The notes under the pieces were generated by a model that was not told the origin of the DNA, ran no database searches, and was given only the letters and a program-made list of their open reading frames with translations. This document shows, piece after piece, positions 51,040-63,766 of a stretch of 64,000 nucleotides of DNA. Made by a program: the position numbers and the translations under genes. Every line of letters starts with the position of its first letter. The stretch's first letter is position 1. The DNA comes from Sycon ciliatum (lineage: Eukaryota > Porifera > Calcarea > Leucosolenida > Sycettidae): the NCBI RefSeq assembly GCF_964019385.1, contig NC_088649.1, positions 21,854,435 to 21,918,434 of the forward strand. Reading direction: 5' to 3'.

Positions 51040-52170
51040 GCCGTGGCCTTTGTACTGGAATCTGTGGGAGAGCCTTGCCTGGGGCTACACACCTGGTATG
51101 GGTACCGGCAAGAGTACATAACCCCCCAGAGTGTGCAACGCCGATCCAGCTCTAGAGCTCTGTGTAGGGTCTTGGTCGAGCGGAATCGGATCTTCTGATG
51201 TCATGCGTACACTTCACACCAGCGCAAGGCCGGTCTCGAGGCAGGGCACCATTGTTTTTGATCCAAGAGTACCCGCGACTCCCCGGGTTCCCCTCAGATG
51301 TGTACGGTATTATGACGCAAAGATCCGATTCCGCTCGACCAAGACCCTATGCAGAGCTGGATCAGACGTTGCACACTCTGGGGGGTTGTGTACTCTTGGT
51401 ACCGGGTACGGGTACGGACAAATCCCTGGTGTTGCTCCTTTTTTTGTTCCTTTCCTTTTTACTTGTTTTTGCTGAGAAAGAAACGTTGCTGGATGGAAAG
51501 CTTTCTGTTCCCGCCAGCGCCTTTGCTCTAGTAAAACATTGCATAAGGTGAAGGGAAGCTGGGTTTCTTGCCATTTCCAACTTCCTGACTCTGAAAATGT
51601 AGCTTGAACTAAGAGCTCCCTGTATTTTAGTTTTTCGATGTGCCAGACCTATTGTTACGAGCTTCAGAGATGAGGAGCAAGGGAGGCGTTGGATTAATGC
51701 CAAAAATGGTGTTCAGGGCCCGGACGACGCCAGCGGTTTTCACTTGTCAAGAGGACAGCCAAGCTGGAGCAGGAAGATGATAGATTTATTACTGTGACTT
51801 TGAGCATTTATAGCAGAGTGGATGGCTTGCCAAAGTCTCAGTACCTCATGGTTACTAGTATCTGACAAATGCCTCGTATTGCTAGTCTGCATTAGAGCAT
51901 AGCAGAATTGATCATTTCACAAGTAGAGTGAAGACTTGATGTCCTACGATTATACTCGGATCATGTTGCTACTTCACGGGAATATTCGTCCTGCAACTGT
52001 ACGCTCTCCCAGAATTGCATGCAGAAGTCACGTGCCTGTCCCAGTGTGCAAGGGGCAACGCGTTTGCATTGCTTACGGATTCAAGCGAATGGAGTGCAGA
52101 CCAGATGAGAAGACATAATTCGGCTATTCAAATAGCTTGGGCTGCTATTAATTGGCTAGACCCCTGGAAA
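51040..52170 (-). repeat. Segmental duplication X, inverted partial copy 3
   Basis: Apart from the 280-bp MITE, this stretch is the reverse complement of about 56040-56905 and partly of 45190-45964. Landmarks are GAGAAAGAAACGTTGCTG, CTAAGAGCTCC, CTTGTCAAGAGGACAGCCAA and TGCATTAGAGCATAGCAGAA. No gene recognised. Confidence 0.82.
51119..51398. mobile_element. CAAGAGT-family foldback MITE, 280 bp
   Basis: Arms of about 80-86 bp start CAAGAGTACATAACCCCCC (left) and CAAGAGTACACAACCCCCC (right, inverted) and stay alike to GGAATCGGATCTT, with one small indel. GTACCGG stands exactly on both sides (51112-51118, 51399-51405). The inverted duplicate of this region near 56820-56850 lacks the insertion. 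Confidence 0.92.
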
Positions 52171-54044
<1,874 letters not shown>

Positions 54045-54980
54045 ATCTCTCGTCTGTCAATATCTCGGCTGTCTGTCTTTCTCCTTCTGCCTGTTTTTGT
54101 CAGTCTGCCTGTCTGTGTGCCTAGATGTTTCTCGCTCTGTGTGTCTAAGTGTTTCTCTGAGTCTTCGTCTTAGCAGTTCTGTCTGACTGTCTGTGTTTGT
54201 CTGTGTAACTCTCCAACTGTCTCCCTGTCTAGGTCTGTCTGTTTGGCTGTCTCTGCTTGTCTCTCTATGTTCTTCTGTCTTCTTTTTTCTGTCGGCCTGT
54301 CCCTGTATTTATGTATCTATTTCTCTCTCTGCTTCTATTCTTCTGTAGTCCATCTCTAAGTCTCTTTTTCTCTGTCTCTGTCTTCTTCTTGATCTGCCAC
54401 TCTCATTCTCATTGTTTTCTCTGTCGCTCCCTAAGGACCCTCTGTCTCTGGCCCTCTGTGTCTTTGTGTCTGTCTCTCCTTTTGTCATTCATTCTGTGTG
54501 TCCCTCTGTTTCTGTCTCTGTCTTTGTCTTTCTGTGTCTGATCGTCGGTCTCTATCTGTTTTCTCCTGAGTCTGTGTGTGTGTCTGTCTCTCCTGCTTTT
54601 TCTTAAAATGTTTCTCCCTCTCTTCTGTCTCTGTTTTTCTGGGTCTGATCGTCTGTCTGTTCGTCTTTGTCTGTCTGTCTTTGTCTCTTTCTCTCTTAGT
54701 CCATGTCTCCGTCTCTCACTCTTTATGCGCATCCCTCTGTTTCTGTCTTTCTGGGTCTGTATGTCTCTAGCTCTGTACCGGCCGCTGTTCTGCACATAAT
54801 GAAATCGTGAGGCACCGCACACGTGGCTGTATATTTACCTATGCGTGGGACATTCACACCCAAACACACACACACACACACCCAAACACACACATACACA
54901 CAAATATACACACACACACACAAATATAGACACACATACACACACAAATATATATACACACACAAATACACACACACTAT

Positions 54981-55012
<32 letters not shown>

Positions 55013-56905
55013 ATACATACACACACACAAATATACACACACACACACACACACACGCACATACACACATACACACTAGTACGCTCGATCATACAAGTAC
55101 CGGGTACATGTAGTACTGCAAAAGTCACTACATAAAACGCCTTCCTCTCTTCTCTCTTCTCTCTCTGTTTCTCTCTCAATCTCTCTCGCTATGCCTGCCG
55201 CTGTGCTATCATAGAGCTACAGATAGTGAAATTGTGTGGCACAGAACACGTACATAACTGTATATTTACCCACACGTGGGACATTCACGCATGCACACCC
55301 ACACCCACACACACACACATGACCTGCAGCAAATAACATTTCATAGCTACAAGACCTTGAAAGAAAGTCATGGTGTCAAGAAGATATACAATGTCATGTA
55401 GAAGGATAATAGTCAAACAGCTTGCTGTCTAGAGCATTGGTAATGTACTGGTAGTAGGGATAATCCCAGAGAGTCAAACTATCAGATAAAATGGCAAGCG
55501 AGAGTCTCTACTTTTTAGAGTACAGTGTGTGGGTAAGCAGACAAGCTTAGTTCATAACAAATTGATAATAAAGTGTAACCAATGCCGTCATTGGATCATG
55601 TGTGAGCGACCAAAGAGGCGTACATCACATGTCCTGTACCACTATAACCACACACAAACGTCCAGGAGAATTTCACGTACCGATGGATCTATCATGCTGC
55701 CGGGGATCCCTCATATATCTCATACTGTGGTATGTAACCCTCGGGGAATTGCAAGGACCTAAATACGGCAAGCAAATCAGGGACATTAGGTGCAAGACCC
55801 GTTGTTCTAGTTGTCTAGACTGCACTGTGTTCTTGAACATACTGAGCCTCCGCGTTGTATCTGTTAAGACATGTGGCATCTGTTGATCTCGTTTGAGTAG
55901 CAGTAGTAGGCATGCACTGCATTACGTTTCGATAAAAGGTTTGATAGCTGATGAATGGGTTTATCAGTTGGCTTCCTGTGTGGGTATTGTTTCTGTGGAT
56001 TGGTTCGGAGCAATGTTCAGATGGGCCAGGCACCTGGCCAACTAATAATGGCAGTCCAAGCTAGTTGAATATCCGGATCACTTTTTCTCACCTGGTCTAC
56101 ACTCCATCCGCTTGCATTCATAAGCAATTCAAGCACGCTGTCTCTAGTACATGTACACTGTGACAGGCACGTGACTTCCGCATGCAATTCTGGCAGAGCG
56201 TACAGTGGCAGGACGAATATTCCCCTGAAGTTGCAACATGATCTGAGTATCACCTTACGACATCAAGTCTTGACACTCCTTGTGACATGATCAATTCTGC
56301 TATGCTCTAATGCAGACTAGCAATAAGAGGCATTTGTCAGAAACCAGTAATCATGAGGTGCTGAGACGATCTGCTATAAATGCTCAAATAATCTGTCATC
56401 TGCCTGCTCCAACTTGGCTGTCCTCCTGACAAGTGAAAACTGCTAGCGTCTTCATGGCCATAAACACCATCATTGGCATTAATCCAACGCCTCCCTTGCT
56501 CCTCATCTCTGCAGCTTGTAACAATAGGTCTGACACATCAAAAAACTAAAATACTTGGAGCTCTTAGTTCAAGCTACATTCTCAGAGTCAGGAAGTTTCA
56601 AATGCCAAGAAACCCAGCTTCTCTTCACCATCAGCATCACGAGCAATTACCATTATCAGCCAGCAATGTTACTAGAGCAAAGGCGCTGGTGTGAACAGAA
56701 AGCTTTTCATGCAGCAACGTTTCTTTCTCAGCAAGAACAAATACTACAGTAGTAAAATTCCAGCAACGTTTCTTTCTCAGCAAAAACAAAAAAAGGAAAG
56801 GAACAAAAAAGGAGCAACACCAGGGATTTTTCCATACCCGGAACCCAGGTGTGTAGCCCCTGGCCTGGCAAGGCTCTCCCACAGACTCCAGTACAACGGT
56901 CACGT
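54045..56905. repeat. Segmental duplication X, copy 2
   Basis: Direct copy of 42601-45964, very similar, but lacking the counterpart of 43597-44152: the CA repeats on either side of that segment are fused here. Copy 2 extends past the point where copy 1 diverges, into the GGAGCAACACCAGGGATT and GTGTGTAGCCCCTGG sequence shared with copy 3. Confidence 0.85.
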
Positions 56906-56956
56906 ACAAGTTTCCCACAAACCTCGTTTATTCAACATAATCATATCCTATCCGAT

Positions 56957-57730
56957 AAGTATCTAATATTGACTGAGTACGAGGTCAATATAGGAAATAA
57001 AATCCGAGTAAAAGACCGAGGCGAAGCCGAGGTCTTTTACGAGGTTTTTATTTCCTATACTGACCAAGTACGAAGTCAATATTAGATTTATCACGACAAA
57101 CAGTCCGTATTTCAAATTCCAAAACGATAACCTCGTGAATCCCGGTTTTATGATTGCACAACCGTTGCACCACCACCTACTCATGCAGTGACAATGCTGC
57201 ACTAGGCACCGTTCAATTGCGCGACCCCTAAGTCCAATATAAGCAGTCAATATAGCCCTAAGGAGTGAAATATGCAGGAATATTTGACTGCTTAGGTATG
57301 GCAAAAATCTATGTGAGTCAATACTAAGGGAGTGATAAAAACATTTATCACTCCCTTAGTATTGACTCGCATAGATTTTTACCATACCTAAGCAGTCAAA
57401 TATGCCTGCATATTTCACTCCTTAGGGCTATATTGACTGCTAATATTTGACTGCTTAGGGGTTGCGCAGTTGAACGGTGCCTAGTGCAGCATTTTCATTG
57501 CATGAGTAGGTGGTGGTGCAACGATTGTGCAATCATAAAACCGGGATTCATGAGGTTATCGTTCTGGAATTTGAAATACGGACTGTTTGTCGTGATAAAT
57601 CTAATATTGACTTCGTACTTGGTCAGTATAGGAAATAAAAGACCTCGTAAAAGACCTCGGCTTCGCCTCGGTCTTTTACTCGGCTTTTATTTCCTATATT
57701 GACCTCGTACTCAGTCAATATTAGATACTT
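56957..57730. repeat. 774-bp palindrome (foldback) with nested hairpins
   Basis: The arms (about 387 bp) run from AAGTATCTAATATTGACTG inward to a centre near 57343 with almost no loop (GGGAGTGATAAA...TTTATCACTCCC). Similarity between arms is high with scattered mismatches. Each arm contains its own imperfect palindrome of about 120 bp around GACCGAGGCGAAGCCGAGGTC-type sequence. Non-coding. Confidence 0.88.
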
Positions 57731-58460
57731 CATAAAAACAGTTCATAAAAACAGCTCTTTAGGATCGGACCCAGTCCGCATAACCAAGAGAGCTGGCTCC
57801 CTTGGCTGCCGTTGGAATATGCAAGAAAAGGCCTTCCAGAGAAGGTCTAACAAGAAGAAGTGGCTATGGTTATGAAATGAACACCGGTGACCACGGAGAC
57901 AGACCACACTCTCATTATAGATACTGGTTATAAATAGACCGAATAAGGAAAATGATCTGATAGCCTATGAAGAGTAAAATAAATTGAACCAATGACAACA
58001 AATACTCGTCCAGCACAGGAGTTGTCATTAATAATATTATTATTATTGCAAATAACGCTGAGTAATTAAACGAATGCACAAAATCCGGCATTTGCTTTCG
58101 GGAAGGATTCACAAACATAAGACAAAAACACCATAGCTCAATGTAACTGCACATACGAAAAGCAGCTTCTATTGTCAAGTTCGAGTGGCATTTTCAGAAA
58201 GACGGTAGACTGAAATGTGATCGTGCACGATGTTCACCCTGGAGGGGATAAGTCAAGGACGCGGCTCGGCAGTAGGCCTTGACGGATTATGCTAGCATGA
58301 TTTTTCGCATAATTCTTACCAAAATCGAATAATCGCATAATTCGAGGCAAATTGCATACGAATCGCATAAATTGGAATAATCCGCCTGTTCGCATCAAAT
58401 TCCATACAGTTGTACAATGTTCTACAAGTACAAGTACCGGTACAAGTAGATGCAAGAGGA
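57731..58460. other. About 730 bp without a recognised gene
   Basis: AT-rich sequence between the palindrome and the reverse-transcriptase segment. TTATTATTATT microsatellite near 58030. GCATAATTCG-type motifs repeat around 58315-58375. Confidence 0.4.
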
Positions 58461-59329
58461 AGTCAATACTTGGGCCACTGCTATTTCTCCTGTATATTAA
58501 TGACCTCCCCGATACTGCCCCTGGTGTCAGCCTTTTCGCTGATGACACAGCTCTGCTTTGCTCCAATGCTTGCCCTATACGCCTGCACAAAGCCATGCAA
58601 GATAGCATTGGGAAAGTTATAACCTGGATGCATGATTGGAAGTTGCAGCCAAACGTTGATAAAACGGCAGCTATGTACATTTCCCCCTCTCCCCCTTCCC
58701 TGCCACTTTGTTTTCCTTCTTCAAGTGTTGCTATTCGCATTGTTGAAGAGCATAAGCATCTTGGCGTTATTATTGACTCTAAATTGTCGTGGTCACCCCA
58801 TGTGCAGTATGTCTGCAAGCGCACAAGCTCCATCCTTGGGGCTCTTCAAGCCCACTGTAGACATCTTCCTCTTTCTTGCAAACGCTTGTTTTATCGTTGC
58901 TATATATTGCCCTTACTTGACTACTGTGATACTGCTTGGTGTGGCATAACTACTACTGTATTGAACAAGCTAGAAACCCATAACCGCATGCTCCTTAAAA
59001 TCTTATTTAGCAAAGATCTTCGCTTTCCCTCCGCTAGTCTTTACGAAATTGCCAAGATCAGTCCCCTTTCCACTCGACATAAGTACCACCTCTGTGTTAT
59101 CATACATAAAATATTACTAAATAAAATACCCTTGCATATGCAGGCTTATAATTGGTTCTCCGAAACACGGAACACCCGGAACTCACTCAGTCTCCCACGC
59201 GCTGCCTCCACCCTATTCACTAGATCCCCGATCTTTGCTGGCTATGTGTTTTGGGCAACATTACCAACGCAGGCCAAGACCAGCACGTCGATGGATAATT
59301 TTGTTGCTAAAATCTCTGCTCAATTATAG
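58461..59329 (+). pseudogene. CR1-like LINE reverse transcriptase, 5'-truncated but open
   Basis: From SILGPLLFLLYINDLP the frame runs uninterrupted to a stop at 59329. It holds the catalytic box LFADDTALLC, then WKLQPNVDKTAAMYIS, HKHLGVIIDSKLSWSPHV, RCYILPLLDYCDTAWCG and LNKLETHNRMLLKILF. Fingers, N-terminal RT blocks and the endonuclease are missing, so it cannot be autonomous. The intact palm and thumb show it is young compared with the LINE at 27896. The open frame extends upstream to 58352 without recognisable RT sequence. Confidence 0.85.
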
Positions 59330-59500
59330 GTTTCATGTATATCCTGCTGGTTTGTCTCCTCCTTTGCCTTCTTTGCCTCTTATTTGTATTCTTTTATCTG
59401 TTTTACTGCTGTGGTTGGCTTTCACCCTTGTCTCAGTTTTATTGGCCGTCATCATGATGTGCCATGAGATAATGATATAAATACAATACAAATACAAAGT
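59330..59500 (+). other. 3' UTR of the CR1-like LINE
   Basis: A pyrimidine-rich stretch, TGGTTGGCTTTCACCC and GTGCCATGAGATAATG, ending in short repeats ATAAATACAATACAAATAC. Short tandem 3' ends instead of long poly-A are typical of CR1/L2-type LINEs. Confidence 0.6.
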
Positions 59501-59554
59501 CGTAGGTTTACGACTCCCTTGATAACATGTCCAGTCCACTACAATCAGTGACGG

Positions 59555-59592
59555 CAAGAGTACATGTACATGTACTCTCTTATGTACTCTTG
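59555..59592. mobile_element. 38-bp CAAGAGT micro-element
   Basis: Starts CAAGAGTACATGTACATG and ends TATGTACTCTTG. Flanks GTGACGG (59548-59554) and GGGACGG (59593-59599) match in six of seven bases. Confidence 0.78.
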
Positions 59593-59792
59593 GGGACGGT
59601 CGTAGCTAGGTCGGACGGTGTGTTGACCCCGTTGAACTGTTGCTACTACAGTACCCTCGTCAGACAGCACTTCAGTATCTCCCAGTAAACAAAGTCACAG
59701 TCACCACTTCCGCTGCATAGCTCGCTGAGCATCCCATTGCTTTGTAAGTTGCTAATCCCTTCCCACTTTGTGTACGTGCTCTTAATTTTCTT

Positions 59793-59897
59793 TTTTTTCT
59801 CTTCTTCCGTGGTTGGTCTCACCCTCTCCTCAATTCAATTGGCTGTCTTGACATGCCACGAGGTGCAGAAATAAATAAATAAATAAATAAAATAAAA
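59793..59897 (+). pseudogene. Solo LINE 3' tail
   Basis: CCGTGGTTGGTCTCACCC ... GACATGCCACGAGGTG and an AATAAATAAATAAAT end. It matches the 3' UTR of the LINE at 58461-59500 in order and spacing. Confidence 0.6.
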
Positions 59898-60043
59898 CGC
59901 CCTGTACAAAAAAACAGCTCTTGCGCTAGTCTTCATGCATGTAGGTAGGGGGGGGGGGGAAAGGCCTGTGGCGTCTCCACTCAGTCACAGGACCCCTGCA
60001 ATCAAATTTATTGTTTTCCACTGCTTTTCTCATTTATATATTA

Positions 60044-60775
60044 TATTATGGACATGGGGGAAGATATCCGATTATGGACATGGGGGAAGATATCCGATTA
60101 TGGACATGGGGGAAAATATCCGATTATGGACATTGGGGAAGATATCCTATTATGGACATGGGGGAAGATATCCGATTATGGAAATGGGAAGATAATCAAT
60201 TATGGACATGCGAATATATCCAATTATGGACATGGGGAAGATATCCGATTATGGACATGGGGAAAGATATCCGATTATGGACATGGGGAAGATATCCGAT
60301 TATGGACATGGGGGAAGATATCCCATTATGGACATGGGGAAAGATATCCGATTATGGACATGGGGGAAGATATCCGATTATGGACATGGGGAAGATATCC
60401 GATTATGGACATGGGGAAGATATCCGGATATGGACATGGGGAAGATATCCGATTATGGACACGGGGAAGATATCCGATTATGGACACGGGGAAGATATCC
60501 GGTTATGGACATGGGGAAGATATCCGATTATGGACATGGGAAAGATATCCGATTATGGACATGGGAAAGATATCCGATTATGGACATGGGGAAGATATCC
60601 GATTATGGACATGGGGAAGATATCCGGATATGGACATGGGGAAGATATCCGATTATGGACACGGGGAAGATATCCGATTATGGACATGGGGAAGATATCC
60701 GATTATGGACATTGGGAAGATATCCGATTATGGACATGGGAAAGATATCCGATTATGGACATGGGGAAGATATCC
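60044..60775 (+). repeat. 25/26-bp minisatellite, about 29 units
   Basis: The unit is GATATCCGATTATGGACATG plus four or five G and AA. Units near the left are mostly 26 bp, later ones mostly 25 bp. Each holds an EcoRV-type GATATC. Because 25 is one more than a multiple of three and no frame contains a stop, all three plus frames stay open and encode the same 25-residue repeat (GRYPIMDMG, KISDYGHG, EDIRLWTW). Whether any of this is translated is unknown. Confidence 0.92.
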
Positions 60776-61213
60776 TGGTTCTTCTTTGAGCCGACTGTGT
60801 GAGTATTTTGAGCCGACACGAAGTTGAAAGGGGAACCGATGGTGTATTCTACTCGGGCTGTGCATTGTCTGAGAGCACAGCTTATACAATTACCCAAGAG
60901 CCCAGTAGCACGGAAGAACGTCCTTCCTATCCTGCAATCAAGTCAAATTCTAAATGCCGCTGTTCACCATTCCCGCAACACTATAGAAACGTGCAACCTG
61001 AACCAAGGGTCTTCAAAGCTCTACTGCGGAAACGATAGTGGTCCCATTTCCTGCAGGTTGTTAGCTACGTCTACGATTCGCTTTTTCTTGGTCACACATA
61101 GTGTGAAACCAAGCCAAACATCGTTCGAATTTGGACACACTGGATTGGGATGATGGGAACCAGAGCTGGAAGGAGCACGTCAACTCCTAGCCAAGCGGAA
61201 GAAATGTTATAAT
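60776..61213. other. About 440 bp without a recognised gene
   Basis: Unique sequence between the minisatellite and the LTR element. Open frames to 61153 continue past the repeats but show no motif. Confidence 0.4.
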
Positions 61214-61664
61214 TGTAATGGGTAGCCGAGTGGTAGGCGCGGTGAAATCAACAAGAATTACTTTTATTCTACTTCTTTCAGGTACACACCTGAGATATAA
61301 TTATTAGTGAAAGAAGAAGCGGCAAAATAACTGACTTTCTCTCCGGTGCACACCTGGAGGTTGAATAGCTCGTTATTATCAAAATCTCATCTTCATCAAA
61401 ACAGAAATGGTACGCTTTCCAACGGCCAAAGAGAGTTGGAAAGCTTGTGTCTTTGTGGGTAACTTGAACATTTGGGGCTCATGTAAAATCGCACTGATTT
61501 TTTCTGTGTGTTTTATTGTCGTGAAAGTGGACCACAAAGACGTGCAGCCGCTTTTATGCAGCAGACGCCGTACGCTTACATACGGAGATACACTAAATAT
61601 ACATCAGGCAAAGCTCCGTATTAGTTCCGTACTGCTTCCGTATTGGTCGGGCAGGGATACTACA
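61214..61664 (-). repeat. 3' LTR (451 bp)
   Basis: The longer of the two LTRs. AATAAA on minus at 61268-61263. LTRs are identical at insertion, so the 133-bp difference arose later, most simply as a deletion in the 5' copy. Confidence 0.85.
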
Positions 61665-61675
61665 CCCTCCCTTCC
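61665..61675 (-). other. Polypurine tract
   Basis: GGAAGGGAGGG on minus, directly before the 3' LTR; the usual plus-strand DNA primer site of LTR elements. Confidence 0.75.
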
Positions 61676-62146
61676 TACAGATAATCACGCCCTCGTGATT
61701 TTCAAAAAATTAGTGAAGAGTTATGAACACAGCGTCAACTGGAAGATGGCAAATTATATCGGAAATGATAACGTTTAGAGTAGACAGAAGAAATGAACTG
61801 ATAACAAATCATAAAGTAGAAGCACACCAGGTTCACACGATCTCACTGGGTCAAAAGGGGAAAGAACTGTCCTCCAAATAGGACCTGAAAAACCACAGCA
61901 CTCTTGCTGCACAACGCTGGCACAACCCGCCAGGAACATCGCAGTTCAAAAACCGAACTGAATACACTATAACTATAAGGGGCGTTGTCACACACATTGT
62001 CCCACGTTAGCTGGGTAAACCGTGGCTCACCATGATCAGACGCCTACCAAACTAAACTGGATTCACACACTCGCATAAAGGAAGACTGAAGAGAACAGGG
62101 AGACTGAAGGAAGACAGGAAAGAAAATGCCATACCTGGAATCCGCG

Positions 62147-62507
62147 TTAGTAACCACGGCGGCGGCTGGAGCTATGGTGGAGGGCGAGCCAGGTTTTATC
62201 TTCATCTTGGTTGAGCCGGTCACTCAGAGCGGCTAGCTCAGCGTCAGACAAATGACCTCCCTTCTCGTCTTGAATCGTGGTCTTCACATTGTCGATAGCA
62301 TCATTTTGCGTGACGTAAAGAGTAATGGTCTAGCCAGGAAGAGTGTTGACGAAAATCTGCATCCCAACACGGAGACGAAGTACCAAGTGAATAGTGGACT
62401 CCTAGATTCTGCTGAACGTTGTAGTCACTCAGGGTTCGGCCGTCTGCCAACTGCGTGCCGGCGAAAATCAAACGCTGCTGGTCTTGGGGAATACCCTCCT
62501 TGTCTTG
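62147..62507 (-). pseudogene. Decayed polyubiquitin inside the LTR element
   Basis: Minus strand from 62507 reads [20 protein letters not shown], then [12 protein letters not shown]; after a frameshift, [13 protein letters not shown], then a second unit [10 protein letters not shown], a stop (62332-62330), [25 protein letters not shown], and unrelated residues to a stop near 62147. This is ubiquitin residues from about 40 to the end, joined head to tail to a second unit broken after about residue 36. Ubiquitin is the 76-aa protein modifier, normally encoded as tandem in-frame units. Here it has two frameshifts or junctions, an internal stop and a valine in the C-terminal Gly-Gly, so it is not functional. 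Confidence 0.88.
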
Positions 62508-62710
62508 GCAGCAGCCTGCATGTCGTCGTCCTCATCAGCTTCGCCATCACCACCGGTAGTGTACGTGTAGGTAGCGGGTGGCTTGGAATCGCCATTGGAG
62601 TCTCCAGTGTGCGCGGAGCGTAGAGAAGGGTGATCCACGCTAGCACCCTGACTGTGCTTCAGGCTAATAAGCATGGCCAGGCCCAGGAAAGCAAGAAACA
62701 TGATTCTCAT
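62468..62710 (-). CDS. Small secreted-type leader protein in the LTR element, 80 aa
   Basis: The start at 62710 is preferred over the upstream in-frame ATG at 62806 because it gives a textbook signal peptide ([17 protein letters not shown], cleavage likely after a small residue near SQGA). Next comes a short Ser/Asp/Thr stretch ([20 protein letters not shown]) and an acidic run (EADEDDD). Directly after it stands MQ, the first two residues of ubiquitin, followed by a frame-shifted junction, so the leader may once have been fused in frame to ubiquitin. After the junction the frame ends at a stop. No function is known. Expression would be from the LTR. Confidence 0.5.
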   Translation of the reverse strand: MRIMFLAFLGLAMLISLKHSQGASVDHPSLRSAHTGDSNGDSKPPATYTYTTGGDGEADEDDDMQAAAKTRRVFPKTSSV

Positions 62711-62791
62711 CTTGATTCGTCGCACGGAGCTGCAGCGGGTTGAGCCATGGGGGTCTGGGGTCGAATCACGTTGTTTTATTTTACAAAAACA

Positions 62792-62805
62792 CACCGCTGC
62801 CACCA
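62792..62805 (-). other. tRNA primer-binding site
   Basis: TGGTGGCAGCGGTG, starting 1 nt after the 5' LTR. The complementary plus strand ends CCGCTGCCACCA, that is, with CCA. The tRNA is not identified. Confidence 0.75.
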
Positions 62806-62806
62806 A

Positions 62807-63124
62807 TGTAATGGGTAGCCGAGTGGTAGGCGCGGTGAAATCAACAAGAATTACTTTTATTCTACTTCTTTCAGGTACACACCTGAGATATAATTATTAG
62901 TGAAAGAAGAAGCGGCAAAATAACTGACTTTCTCTCCGGTGCACACCTGGAGGTTGAATAGCTCGTTATTATCAAAATCTCATCTTCATCAAAACAGAAA
63001 TGCGCAGCCGCTTTTATGCAGCAGACGCCGTACGCTTACATACGGAGATACACTAAATATACATCAGGCAAAGCTCCGTATTAGTTCCGTACTGCTTCCG
63101 TATTGGTCGGGCAGGGATACTACA
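62807..63124 (-). repeat. 5' LTR (318 bp)
   Basis: Matches 61214-61664 at both ends but lacks about 133 bp found there at 61409-61541. An AATAAA on minus (62861-62856) lies near its 3' end, as expected for an LTR polyadenylation signal. Confidence 0.85.
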
Positions 63125-63766
63125 ATATCACTGACAGATGTTGATTCGCTGAAGGTCATTGGCTCAAAGCTGTACCTACAACTCCTTAACACACTTGCCC
63201 AAAAAGCTCGAAAGATGGTGATAAAGTCGCTGGATAATGTCAAAAGTTGTAACAGCTTTCTTCTTTCCTTTCTACTGGCTCAATTGCTCTGGAAAGTTAT
63301 TTTTACTCAACGTCGACAATTTCAAGTCCGTCGTTCGTCACGGAAACGAACTGTCGAGCTCAAGCCAAGTTTCATCATCATGCTGTGGGATTCGCCGGCA
63401 AAGATCAAAGGTACGCGATCCAGTTCTGAGGCTGTTATCACTGCCGTTGGTATTGGGTATCAACTTGCGCAACATGACCTTCCTTCTTGTGCGCGTCGTC
63501 CTTGCTGCAGCAATCACCTCACTGTTACCGTTAGGTTTTCTGAGCTCCCATCAGCCAATTGTCATGCATGTCAATTTCTCAGATCTGAATCCAACGTGTG
63601 ATTGCGAATATAACTAAACGTTCATGCACGTGAATCCGATTTCGCTTGCGGAACTTGGTGTAATTCAGTGGAATTATTTCTATAATGCTTGTTCAAGTTG
63701 CTTTTCTTTTGAGTGTATTGGCCTGGTTTGGCCATTGCCGTTCTCGACGCATTATTCTGCTAATAG
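63125..63766 (+). other. Unrecognised region with an open frame (63237-63617)
   Basis: Frames read LTDVDSLKVIGSKLYLQLLN (from about 63129) and, overlapping, a 126-aa hydrophobic product (LRNMTFLLVRVVLAAAITSL). Both look somewhat protein-like, but no family is recognised and no splice structure is clear. Confidence 0.2.

Larger units (their letters stand above)
49990..51098. repeat. Dispersed repeat L, copy 2, interrupted by elements J and K
   Basis: 49990-50210 and 50987-51098 together equal the intact block at 41095-41435. The gap between them is filled exactly by J and K, each with TA borders. Confidence 0.85.
61214..63124 (-). mobile_element. LTR retrotransposon without gag-pol, carrying a leader ORF and ubiquitin
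   Basis: On the minus strand the element runs 63124 to 61214. LTRs read TGTAGTATCC ... CCCATTACA. One base inside the 5' LTR is a primer-binding site TGGTGGCAGCGGTG (62805-62792), complementary to a tRNA 3' end with CCA. Just before the 3' LTR is the purine tract GGAAGGGAGGG (61675-61665). The 1142-bp interior has no protease, RT or integrase, so it must borrow these. It holds instead a signal-peptide ORF and a decayed polyubiquitin. No clear target duplication (ATAAT versus ATATC). Confidence 0.85.

Noticed and set aside
60044-60775. CRISPR-like array
   Set aside because: Units are contiguous with no unique spacers, and the host is eukaryotic.
60011-60827. Minisatellite frames annotated as protein-coding genes
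   Set aside because: All three frames are open for purely arithmetic reasons; no promoter, splice or codon evidence favours one. Kept as a finding, not as a gene.
61222-61245. tRNA-like A box (GTAGCCGAGTGGTAGGCG) in the LTR
   Set aside because: No B box at the right distance and no cloverleaf. It lies in the U5-type end of the LTR and recurs only because the LTR is repeated.
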